NCBI RefSeq assembly: GCF_030010375.1
Contig: NZ_JASCRY010000001.1
Coordinates: 124,001 to 188,000 of the forward strand
DNA from: Flavobacterium yafengii
Lineage (GTDB): Bacteria > Bacteroidota > Bacteroidia > Flavobacteriales > Flavobacteriaceae
DNA length: 64,000 nucleotides
Reading direction: 5' to 3'
This document shows, piece after piece, positions 25,948 through 33,126 of this stretch (the first letter of the stretch is position 1; each line of letters opens with the position of its first letter). A model generated the notes under the pieces. The model was not told where the DNA came from. It was given only the letters and a program-made list of their open reading frames with translations, and searched no databases. Position numbers and translations under genes: made by a program.

Positions 25948-27258
25948 CTACTTTCTACTCAAAGCACTGCTGTCCACTCTTGATGGCGTATCTTTTCCGT
26001 TTACGATAGTAGCAGAACTGATGGCAATGGCTTTAATGATTTGTGTCATATTCACCATATCAAGAGTTTCTATTTCATCACTTACTTTGTGGTAATTCGG
26101 TTCGCTGTCCATTTTAGACGTCGATATCGTATGTGCAGGAACGCCCAGTTTTGCCAGAGTCGCATTATCGGAACGATAGAATAATTGTTGTTCAGGATAA
26201 GGATCAGGATAAAACTTAAACGCTGATCCTTGTAAGTTTTTCTGAAGTATTTCTCCCATACTTGATTTTTCAAAACCAGTAATATAAGCCGAGTTTTTAC
26301 CCCATTTCGATTCCGTTCCAATCATTTCCAAGTTAAACATAGCCATAACTTGATCTGGGTCTAATTGTTTCGAAAAATATTGCGCACCGTAACCGCCTAT
26401 TTCTTCTGCTACAAATGTGGTAAACAATATCGTACGCTCATTGTTATTTAGTTTTTTAAAATACTTAGCCAGCATGATTACGGCTGTAGTTCCAGCAGCA
26501 TCATCATTGGCACCATTATAAATAGAATCGGTAGCATCGTGCTCCACTCCTTCTGCAGGGGAACCAACACCTAAATGATCATAATGTCCGGAAAACACAA
26601 CATATTCATTGGGTTTGCTTTTGCCTTTCAAAACGCCTACTACATTATTTAATGCATTTTTTGTAATTGTATTGGTGCCTTCTATTGAAAATTGAGTCGC
26701 ATCAGTTGGACCAAAAACAAACACCACCGAATTTCCTCCAGGACTAGCAGTCATTTGCGGAATGTGTCTCATATTTGGGATTCGGGGTTTAAAAGAAGCA
26801 TCCACAAGAACCAAAAGGTTTTTATCACTCTGGTAATATTCGTAAAACTTTGGGCCAAATTTATCTCCGGCATTTATTTTTACAACCTGAACATCACTTT
26901 TTTCAGTCATGGTAAGTTGCGGTTGGTAGGAAAAAGAAACCACATCCGCTTTATCTATCGCTTTACCATCAATCAGCACCTTTAGGGAAACATTTTTAGA
27001 CTCCGTCATAGAAAATTCCTGCTTGAAATCTTTCGCTCCGTTAAATGTTTGCAGTCCTATTTTCTTAAATTCAGATTCAATATAAGAGGAAGCCTTATCG
27101 ATACCCGGAGTAAACGCTCTTCGGCCTTGCATATCATCCGCCGAAAGCACTTTCTCTATTTTGGTAACGTCTTTTGTATTGATAATTTTATTGATGTTCT
27201 GGGCCTGCAACATACAAGTTGAACAAAGTACAACGGCACTTAAAACAATTTTTTTCAT
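25948..27258 (-). CDS. M28-family metallopeptidase, secreted
   Basis: The 436-residue protein has a signal peptide (VVLCSTCMLQAQ) and an N-terminal strand/helix part. An M28 zinc peptidase domain follows, with ligands visible in GHYDHLGVG, GANDDAAGTTAVIML, FVAEEIGGYGAQYF and a late DSEPNYHKVSDE. A regulatory Cys or PA domain seems reduced. It probably trims peptides as an aminopeptidase in the periplasm or outside. It is a single gene at the edge of the REP-rich island. Confidence 0.9.
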   Translation of the reverse strand: MKKIVLSAVVLCSTCMLQAQNINKIINTKDVTKIEKVLSADDMQGRRAFTPGIDKASSYIESEFKKIGLQTFNGAKDFKQEFSMTESKNVSLKVLIDGKAIDKADVVSFSYQPQLTMTEKSDVQVVKINAGDKFGPKFYEYYQSDKNLLVLVDASFKPRIPNMRHIPQMTASPGGNSVVFVFGPTDATQFSIEGTNTITKNALNNVVGVLKGKSKPNEYVVFSGHYDHLGVGSPAEGVEHDATDSIYNGANDDAAGTTAVIMLAKYFKKLNNNERTILFTTFVAEEIGGYGAQYFSKQLDPDQVMAMFNLEMIGTESKWGKNSAYITGFEKSSMGEILQKNLQGSAFKFYPDPYPEQQLFYRSDNATLAKLGVPAHTISTSKMDSEPNYHKVSDEIETLDMVNMTQIIKAIAISSATIVNGKDTPSRVDSSALSRK

Positions 27259-27389
27259 AAAGTATAGCTTTTAATAACAATAGGTTCTACAGTAAGAGTG
27301 CAGTATTGAAATTGTGTTACAGTAAAACTACTAAAAAGGTTTGGACCTATTTACAATTTGGAGCAGAATGATTGCCTTTTCAAGAACGA

Positions 27390-27454
27390 AACCTCCCGCT
27401 GTGCGCTGTATCTCTCCACTGCGTTACGAGGATGCCGCTACCATCAGGGCTAGG
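27390..27454 (-). repeat. intergenic repeat of the CTAGCCC-type
   Basis: Read on the minus strand it starts CCTAGCCCTGATGGTAGCGG, has a short middle, and ends AGATACAGCGCACAGCGGGA. Head and tail are near-inverted versions of each other. Similar heads occur at 30536 and in the REP unit at 28475. The 27259-27839 gap holds only this and the REP units. Confidence 0.6.
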
Positions 27455-27490
27455 AATAATGAACTATTTTCATAATACCATTTCAATAGA

Positions 27491-27520
27491 AACCACACGA
27501 AAGGATTCGTGCGGTAGGGG
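27491..27520 (+). repeat. REP unit A
   Basis: The core CACGAA-AGGA-TTCGTG is a perfect 6-bp hairpin. It is flanked by AACCA on the left and CGGTAGGGG on the right. It belongs to the same family as units B to E around the transposase gene. Confidence 0.8.
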
Positions 27521-27639
27521 AGAGATTTCGCAGAGCAATCCCTAATTTTAATTATCTTTTCGGTTTTTATGGAACACTTCATGGAGCGGGTTCATTGTAA
27601 ATTACCAAATCGACCCAAGTACAAAACTTACTTCTCAAC

Positions 27640-27690
27640 GCTACTGCACGAAATGAAATTCGACGAAGTCAATCCTTTCGTGTGGTTCGT
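27640..27690 (-). repeat. REP unit B, interrupted by a 20-bp insertion
   Basis: Compared with unit D, 20 extra bases (27652-27671, containing GACGAAGT) split the hairpin core between CACGA and ATCCTTTCG. The flanks of the unit are otherwise matched to unit D. Confidence 0.75.
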
Positions 27691-27693
27691 TGT

Positions 27694-27725
27694 CATTAAA
27701 TAGTAAACATTCTAAAAACAACTAC
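27694..27725 (-). pseudogene. duplicated 3' end of the transposase gene
   Basis: These 32 bp are identical to 27838-27869, which hold the last codons (VVVFRMFTI) and stop of the REP-associated transposase gene. The homology extends on the other side through the REP unit to about 27605 against 27768. This is therefore a tandem duplication of a REP unit plus the gene end. Confidence 0.8.
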
Positions 27726-27760
27726 CCCGCTACCGCACGAATCCTTTCATATGGTTCGTT
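27725..27760 (-). repeat. REP unit C
   Basis: CCCCGCTACCGCACGAATCC followed by TTTCATATGGTTCGTT. The hairpin arm has two changes (CATATGG for CGTGTGG) compared with unit D. Confidence 0.78.
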
Positions 27761-27803
27761 GAAAATTGCCAAATCAACTCAAAGACAAAACTTACTTCTC
27801 AAC

Positions 27804-27835
27804 GCTACCGCACGAATCCTTTCGTGTGGTTCGTT
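27804..27835 (-). repeat. REP unit D, next to the transposase stop
   Basis: GCTACCGCACGAATCC then TTTCGTGTGGTTCGTT. It lies 4 bp from the transposase stop codon and mirrors unit E on the other side of the gene. Confidence 0.82.
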
Positions 27836-27839
27836 ATCA

Positions 27840-28370
27840 TTAAATAGTAAACATTCTAAAAACAACTACATCATCAATTAACCCTTTTTGACCTGAATAA
27901 TCAATAGCACTACTGTATACATAATCTTCTGCTTTATAAACTAAGCCTCCTTCTACAGGGTTATTGTGTACATAATCTATCTTTTGTTGAATAACGGCAT
28001 TGCTCCACAACTCAATAGGTTGATTATCATGACGCCAAAATTGATAGTGTTTTACATTTGAACTTTTTTCAGCTTCTTTTTTAAAAAAATCCAATAAGAA
28101 TTCTTTTCTGCTCTCTCTTGGATTTTCTTGTATACTTTTTACAATTGATTGACTGGTAAACCGTTTTAAATCACCAATCAATAATTCAGGCTTCTGATCC
28201 TTTATACTTCTAAAAACTAAATGAACATGATTACTCATAATACACCAAGCATGAATTTCTAACCCTTTATTTTTTTGACAAAATGCTACACTTTCAAGAA
28301 ATAAATCTTTGTACTCATTACGAGTAAATACATCTAACCAACCTACCACTGCAAAACTTATAAAGTACAA
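27840..28370 (-). CDS. REP-associated tyrosine transposase (RAYT, IS200-like), 5' end disrupted
   Basis: The 176-residue frame carries the HUH motif (IMSNHVHLVF) and a downstream Tyr in KIDYVHNNPVEGG, followed by VYSSAIDYSG. These are the marks of Bacteroidota RAYT proteins, which nick REP hairpins. Only a TTG start is available. The expected start, ATG at the complement of 28433-28435 (MSRNYKF), is separated from the matching HNPEGLYFISFA frame by a 29-bp insertion (28386-28414) that shifts the frame. The gene is flanked by REP units D and E. The catalytic part is intact, but whether the shortened protein is made or active is unclear. Confidence 0.82.
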   Translation of the reverse strand: MYFISFAVVGWLDVFTRNEYKDLFLESVAFCQKNKGLEIHAWCIMSNHVHLVFRSIKDQKPELLIGDLKRFTSQSIVKSIQENPRESRKEFLLDFFKKEAEKSSNVKHYQFWRHDNQPIELWSNAVIQQKIDYVHNNPVEGGLVYKAEDYVYSSAIDYSGQKGLIDDVVVFRMFTI

Positions 28371-28385
28371 ACCCTCTGGATTATG

Positions 28386-28414
28386 ACCCGAGACGATAGT
28401 CGAACGGACGAAGT
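28386..28414. repeat. 29-bp insertion breaking the transposase 5' end
   Basis: The plus strand starts ACCCGAGACGATAGTCG and ends GGACGAAGT. Taking it out would join MSRNYKF to HNPEGLYF in one frame. A 26-bp relative starting ACCCGAGTGAAACG and ending ACGAAGT lies at 30582-30607, so it belongs to a repeated small sequence. Confidence 0.7.
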
Positions 28415-28474
28415 AAATTTATAATTTCTACTCATCGTTACTGTTTTTAGGATTAAGTTTAGTTATAATTTATA

Positions 28475-28508
28475 CGAACCACACGAAAGGATTCGTGCGG
28501 TAGCGGGG
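28475..28508 (+). repeat. REP unit E, upstream of the transposase
   Basis: CGAACCACACGAAAGGATTC followed by GTGCGGTAGCGGGG, then CTAGCAGGAG. It is inverted relative to units B, C and D, so the transposase gene is bracketed by REPs pointing at each other. Confidence 0.82.
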
Positions 28509-28523
28509 CTAGCAGGAGTTATT

Positions 28524-29219
28524 TTATATCCAAAAGTTATTTCCGGATTCTTTTAATATATGTGAATAAATTATTCTGTCAATATTATTAATTATTTCAT
28601 TGACATTTTTAAAGTGTCTTTCAATGTCAATAAATGTTATTGCAGGCGCACCTTGATGAGCAATTGATTCTCTTAAGCTTAAAAAAGATTCTAATGATGT
28701 TTTTAAATCTTTTTTTGATTTCTTGTTTAATTCTTTAATTATATCTGTTATCCCAATTCTTAAATATAAGATTTTTAAGTTTTTTACTGAAGGATATTTA
28801 TTAGTTCCTATAATATTTGTTGAATGGATTTGCGAATTAAAAGTCATTCCATCATCTAATAAATCATAAAAATTATTTTCAATTGATATGCTTTTTAATA
28901 GACTCCTTTCATCAGAACTGTTATAATAGTTTCTGAAATGATGCACTTGTTTATCAAGTAATGCCTTTGTCCTTATATTATTCGGGATATTTGATAGTAT
29001 TGCACCATTAGTTTTATACTTATAAATTAAATCTTCAATTAGAGTTTTAGTATAATCTTCTATTCTTGCACTTAATAAGAAAATACAAGACTGGTTAATT
29101 AATTGTTTATGATCATAATTTAATGGTGAAGAATTATAAGAAACTTTTTTGGCAAGTTTCACCAATTTGTTTGATTCAACTTCAAACTCTTCTCTTGCCT
29201 TACTTTTCGAATATGGCAT
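28524..29219 (-). CDS. HEPN-domain protein, MAE_28990/RiboL-PSP-like, probable ribonuclease
   Basis: The 231-residue helical protein has a C-terminal Rx4H motif, R183-ESIA-H188, the catalytic signature of HEPN ribonucleases. An acidic helix ARIEDYTKTLIEDLI (about 51-65) is seen in the RiboL-PSP/MAE_28990 HEPN groups. No signal or membrane segment is seen. It starts 1 bp after the stop of the DUF262 gene, so the two are translated as a unit. HEPN/DUF262 neighbours are known in prokaryotic defence and toxin loci. Cleavage of RNA, restrained or triggered by the DUF262 partner, is inferred. The codons are very AT-rich compared with the flanking moa genes. Confidence 0.8.
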   Translation of the reverse strand: MPYSKSKAREEFEVESNKLVKLAKKVSYNSSPLNYDHKQLINQSCIFLLSARIEDYTKTLIEDLIYKYKTNGAILSNIPNNIRTKALLDKQVHHFRNYYNSSDERSLLKSISIENNFYDLLDDGMTFNSQIHSTNIIGTNKYPSVKNLKILYLRIGITDIIKELNKKSKKDLKTSLESFLSLRESIAHQGAPAITFIDIERHFKNVNEIINNIDRIIYSHILKESGNNFWI

Positions 29220-29220
29220 A

Positions 29221-30315
29221 TTAAAATATAGTTTGTAAAAAAGCAGTGTAATCAGATATCCTTTTTTTTACAACACGATTATCCGTTGTTCCTTTTGTAA
29301 TAGTATTATAAAAATCTTCAGTATTCAATAACTCTAAAACTTTGTCAATTACACCTACTTTATTTACAGCTTCAATTTGTTCTAATGTTGGATCAATATT
29401 ATTCATTGAGAGCATTTGAGCTTCAAATAATGCAGTGTTTGCTTTTAATCTTTTCTTTGTTTCGTCAAAAGTTTTAAATGTAAAATCGCCATACAATAAA
29501 TGACATTTATTTAAATTTGACTTGAAATTTTCGGACAATATTTCAATTCTGTCTGCAGGCAAAAATCTATTATCTTCAGCATATTTATTTAAAAACACAG
29601 TCATTGGTTTCTCGTAATTTTGAAGACGTTCTAATAAAGTAAAATATCTTAAAATTAATTCATCACCTTTCATTCTGTTGTCGTTCGTAGTTGAAGTTAA
29701 TTTTTTGAAAAGAGAACCTTTGCCTAATTCCTCTATTTCTGTTAAAAATTTACCGCTATATATTCCATGTCTTAATTCTTGAGGATTTAATCTAACAGAA
29801 CCTGTATTTAGTCTTTCAAAAACATCAAACTTAATTTGAGGATGTGTATCTTTTAAAATAGCAATACATCTAATTGTACGATTAATAATATGTCTTTGAA
29901 ATCTCGGGTCTAATTCATTAAATGTCAAACCTTCTAATTCAGGATATGTTACTAATCCTGTTAATGGAAATTCATTGTTTAAAAACAAACTGATACTTGT
30001 TAATCTTTGGTTTCCATCAATTACTGATAGAGTTTCGTCGTTATTTTGACTTAAATATATAACTGGAATTGGACATTGTATAATTAAAGATTCGATAAGT
30101 CTTGATGCTTGAGCTCTATTCCATACATAACCACGTTGAAAATTTGGAATAACAATATGTTTATTGTTTATATATTCAACAATTGTAGAGACTGTAAAAT
30201 CATAAGTTTCGGTTATCAATTTCCTTTTTTCTGCAGGGATATTTATGACTTCAACCTCAAAATCATCATTGTCTGGAAAAATTCTATTTGCTAATACCGT
30301 TGATTTATTGTCCAT
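29221..30315 (-). CDS. DUF262 (GmrS/ParB-like) domain protein
   Basis: The 364-residue protein has the DUF262 fold: IPNFQRGYVWNRAQASRLIE (about 56-75), then SVIDGNQRLTSISLF with the D100-GNQR nucleotide-binding motif. A later FERLNTGSVRLNPQELR and a helical C-terminal half follow. In GmrSD and related systems this domain binds and hydrolyses NTP and controls a nuclease domain. Here no DUF1524 HNH nuclease follows in the same chain; the HEPN protein encoded next takes that place. It is the first gene of the pair, with about 315 bp of non-coding sequence before it. Confidence 0.88.
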   Translation of the reverse strand: MDNKSTVLANRIFPDNDDFEVEVINIPAEKRKLITETYDFTVSTIVEYINNKHIVIPNFQRGYVWNRAQASRLIESLIIQCPIPVIYLSQNNDETLSVIDGNQRLTSISLFLNNEFPLTGLVTYPELEGLTFNELDPRFQRHIINRTIRCIAILKDTHPQIKFDVFERLNTGSVRLNPQELRHGIYSGKFLTEIEELGKGSLFKKLTSTTNDNRMKGDELILRYFTLLERLQNYEKPMTVFLNKYAEDNRFLPADRIEILSENFKSNLNKCHLLYGDFTFKTFDETKKRLKANTALFEAQMLSMNNIDPTLEQIEAVNKVGVIDKVLELLNTEDFYNTITKGTTDNRVVKKRISDYTAFLQTIF

Positions 30316-30535
30316 ATTTTCCCTTATTAATTATTTTTATTTTCTACTGCTATATAATGTCTGCCAACTAGCGTATAGGTCTGAAAATCGTCATACATTA
30401 CTTATTTCAAATGTAACATTTAATTACCGAAAACACTTATAATAACTAATTAAGCATTATTTCTTTTTCAAAAATAATTCCTTCTTACTTGTAAACTTTA
30501 CGGGAAACCGCATTCATTTTCTTTTTTGCGCAAAA

Positions 30536-30618
30536 GCCCTAGCCCCGGTAGCAGTTAAAAGCGGGTTGTAACGAATAACGGACCCGAGTGAAACGAACAG
30601 ACGAAGTAATTAGCTCCC
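30536..30618 (+). repeat. intergenic repeat starting GCCCTAGCCCCG
   Basis: It begins GCCCTAGCCCCGGTAGCAG, passes AAAGCGGGTTGTAACGAATA and GACCCGAGTGAAACGAACAG, and ends GAAGTAATTAGCTCCC. Its tail is related to the 29-bp insertion in the transposase gene. It fills most of the gap between the DUF262 promoter side and moaA. The remaining 30316-30535 is AT-rich and shows no gene. Confidence 0.6.
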
Positions 30619-30633
30619 AATAATAATGAAGTA

Positions 30634-31641
30634 TTAACCGCCAATAGCAATCATGCTGCGGTTGTCTTGATTCAAAGCGGGATTGTTTACATCCTCGATA
30701 GTAGTCATTCCTGCGCGTACTTTCTTTTTGTTTTTAATGGCAAAAGCAATCATGTCTTCTATCGCTTCGCCATTTCTGAAAGGTGTCAATACATCTGTTT
30801 CGGAGTTGGAGAACAGACAGTTTTTAATTTTCCCGTTGGCTGTAAGGCGAATTCTGTTGCAACCGTCACAAAAAGGATTGGTTATCGAACTGATAATCCC
30901 AAAACTGCCCATGTAGTTTTTTATTTTGAATTCTCTGGCGGTGAAGTTTTTATCGTCTTCTAATTTCTCTACATCCGATTCTGGGAAATGACGTTGCACC
31001 TGATCCAGAATCTCCTTTTGAGAAACCATTTTGCTCTTGTCCCACTCATTTCCTGCAAAAGGCATGAATTCTATAAACCGAATCGAAATGGGTAAAAATT
31101 GGGTGAGTTTAATAAAATCAATGATTTCATCGTCATTGAATCCTTTGATCAAAACCACATTGACTTTGATTTTGAAATCATTGTTCAACAACAAGTGTAA
31201 ATTATCAATAACACTCTGAAACTGGTTTCTAAGCGTAATCGAATGAAATTTTGAAGCCACCAAAGTATCTAAACTCAAGTTGATTTTCTTAACATTAAAT
31301 TGCTTTAAAACGTCTATATGTTTGTCAATCAGAATTCCGTTTGTAGTGATGGAAATCTCGGTTTTAAGCGACCCCAGTTTGGCGATTATTTCAGGAAAAT
31401 CTTTTCTTAATAGCGGTTCTCCGCCGGTCAATCTTATTTTGTCAACACCATTATTGACGAATGTTTGGGCGATGGCGTAAATTTCGTCAGCCGTCATCAA
31501 GCTCGCTTTTGGACTTAATACAATTCCATCGGCTGGCATGCAATAGGTACAACGCAAATTGCATTTCTCAATTAGAGAAATACGCAAATAGTTGTGTTTA
31601 CGTCCAAAATCATCCGTTAAAACAGTATTATTTGGTGTCAT
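30634..31641 (-). CDS. moaA: GTP 3',8-cyclase
   Basis: The 335-residue radical-SAM enzyme starts molybdopterin synthesis from GTP. It has the N-terminal cluster motif (CNLRCTYC), the C-terminal cluster ligands (NPFCDGCNRIRLTANGKIKNCLF, here FCDGCNRIRL and KIKNCLF), and ends in the required Gly-Gly tail (AIGG). Length is normal. It is the last gene of the minus-strand moa operon and overlaps moaCB by 14 bp, which supports coupled translation. Confidence 0.96.
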   Translation of the reverse strand: MTPNNTVLTDDFGRKHNYLRISLIEKCNLRCTYCMPADGIVLSPKASLMTADEIYAIAQTFVNNGVDKIRLTGGEPLLRKDFPEIIAKLGSLKTEISITTNGILIDKHIDVLKQFNVKKINLSLDTLVASKFHSITLRNQFQSVIDNLHLLLNNDFKIKVNVVLIKGFNDDEIIDFIKLTQFLPISIRFIEFMPFAGNEWDKSKMVSQKEILDQVQRHFPESDVEKLEDDKNFTAREFKIKNYMGSFGIISSITNPFCDGCNRIRLTANGKIKNCLFSNSETDVLTPFRNGEAIEDMIAFAIKNKKKVRAGMTTIEDVNNPALNQDNRSMIAIGG

Positions 31642-32542
31642 GATTATTGCCTTTTAAAATATGAAAAACATGCAGCACATGAGGAAATATGGCGTCCATA
31701 GATTCCTTTGCGCCATTGGTTGAGCCCGGTAAAGCCAGTACCAACGAATTGCCTAAAGTTCCCGCAACGGTTCTGGAAAGCATGGAATACGGCATGCGTT
31801 GTTGCCCGTAATTGCGTATGGCTTCCTCAATTCCCGGGATTCTGGTTTCTAATAACGGTTCCAGTGCTTGCGGCGTAACATCTCTTGGCGAAAGCCCGGT
31901 TCCTCCTGTAAAAATGATCAATTGATTTTCTTTTGCGAAAGCTTTAGTTCGCTCTTGAATCACATCCATTTCATCAGGTATGATTTCGTAATGCGTAGTT
32001 TCGACTCCGCTAATTTCCAGTTTTTCGACAATTATTTTACCGGAACGATCTTGTTTATCTCCCGCAAAAATAGAATCGGAACAAACGAAAACCGCCGCTG
32101 TAATGGTGAATGGAAATCTATTTTTGAAAGACGATTTCCCGCCTTCTTTATTGATTAATTTTATCGTCGAAATCTCGATGTTTTTGTCAATAGGTTTCAG
32201 CATATCATACATCGTAAGCGCCACAATCGAAGCACCGTGCATCGCCTCGACCTCAACTCCGGTTTTATAAACCGTTTTCACATTGAAAATAATATCAATG
32301 CTCAATTCGTTGATTTCATATGCTACCGATGTAAATTCAATTGGAATAGGATGACAATCCGGAATGGATAAATGCGTGTTTTTCACCGCAAATAACCCGG
32401 CAGTTTTTGCCATTTCCAGCACGTTCCCTTTTGGCACCAGATTATTCACAACGGCATCAATAGTTTCTTGCTTGCTGACTATAACTGTTGCTTGAGCTGT
32501 TGCGGTGCGGAGCGTAATTATTTTATGTGTGATATCAACCAT
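31628..32542 (-). CDS. moaCB: MoaC-MoaB/MogA fusion
   Basis: The 304-residue protein joins two molybdenum cofactor functions. Residues 1-145 are MoaC, cyclic pyranopterin monophosphate synthase (MVDITHK, CHPIPIEFTSV, GVEVEAMHGASIVALTMYDM). Residues 150-304 are a MoaB/MogA domain that adenylates molybdopterin (GDKQDRSGKI, FTGGTGLSPRDVTPQAL, ALPGSTNGAKESM). Such fusions are common in Bacteroidota. It overlaps moaA by 14 bp. A 127-bp gap to moaE contains short inverted repeats of AAAGTCTAAAGT/GACTTTCGAC type. Confidence 0.94.
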   Translation of the reverse strand: MVDITHKIITLRTATAQATVIVSKQETIDAVVNNLVPKGNVLEMAKTAGLFAVKNTHLSIPDCHPIPIEFTSVAYEINELSIDIIFNVKTVYKTGVEVEAMHGASIVALTMYDMLKPIDKNIEISTIKLINKEGGKSSFKNRFPFTITAAVFVCSDSIFAGDKQDRSGKIIVEKLEISGVETTHYEIIPDEMDVIQERTKAFAKENQLIIFTGGTGLSPRDVTPQALEPLLETRIPGIEEAIRNYGQQRMPYSMLSRTVAGTLGNSLVLALPGSTNGAKESMDAIFPHVLHVFHILKGNNHDTK

Positions 32543-32669
32543 TTTTATATGTCTAAAGTTTTAAAGTCTAAAGTTGCAAAGTCAGCCTCTTGGAAACAAT
32601 AAAACCGTTATTTTTAATTCGTTTGGATTATTCTATTTATAGTATTCAAAAAGACTTTCGACTTTATGA

Positions 32670-33107
32670 CTACAAACTATTTTTCTTCCAGGTAAAAGTA
32701 CTATTTTCAAATATTTCTTTACCAAAAATAGGTACATCAGTTTTTATCCAATTCACAATCGTTGCCGTAGCTTCATACACTTGCTTTCTTCTCGTTGCCG
32801 AAACAAAGACAAACAAACAGATTTCGCCAGCTTTCACCGTACCCAAACTGTGATAAATGTGCATGCAAATCAAATCGAATTGCGCGAAAGCTTTCTCTCT
32901 AATCGCGCTCAGTGCTTCGTCTGCCATTTCCTCATAAGCAGTATAATCAATTGCTGCTACGGTTTGGCTGTCAATTACATCGGCTCTGACCTGACCCAAA
33001 AAAATATTGTGTGCTCCAATAGTGGTTTTCGATTGGTGTTTGGCAATCGACTGCCCTATAAATTCCGAAGAAATGGGTCCTTGAATGAAAACAGTTTTGG
33101 TACTCAT
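32670..33107 (-). CDS. moaE: molybdopterin synthase large subunit
   Basis: The 145-residue protein carries the MoaE pattern: GAHNIFLGQVRAD near the start, IDYTAYEEMADEAL, HSLGTVKAGEICLFVFVSA and the late FGKEIF with the catalytic Lys. It transfers sulfur from the MoaD thiocarboxylate to precursor Z. It lies 19 bp after the moeB-like gene in the operon. Confidence 0.95.
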   Translation of the reverse strand: MSTKTVFIQGPISSEFIGQSIAKHQSKTTIGAHNIFLGQVRADVIDSQTVAAIDYTAYEEMADEALSAIREKAFAQFDLICMHIYHSLGTVKAGEICLFVFVSATRRKQVYEATATIVNWIKTDVPIFGKEIFENSTFTWKKNSL

Positions 33108-33126
33108 GATTTTATTTTATTAATAC

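Noticed and set aside
27259..27839. Possible CRISPR array because of regularly recurring hairpin units
   Set aside because: The units are unequal in spacing, change orientation, carry no unique spacers of constant length, and flank a REP-associated transposase; there are no cas genes.
30582..30607. Attachment site of a mobile island
   Set aside because: It resembles the 29-bp insertion in the transposase gene, but there is no integrase and no matching direct repeat on the other side of the DUF262-HEPN genes beyond general repeat similarity.
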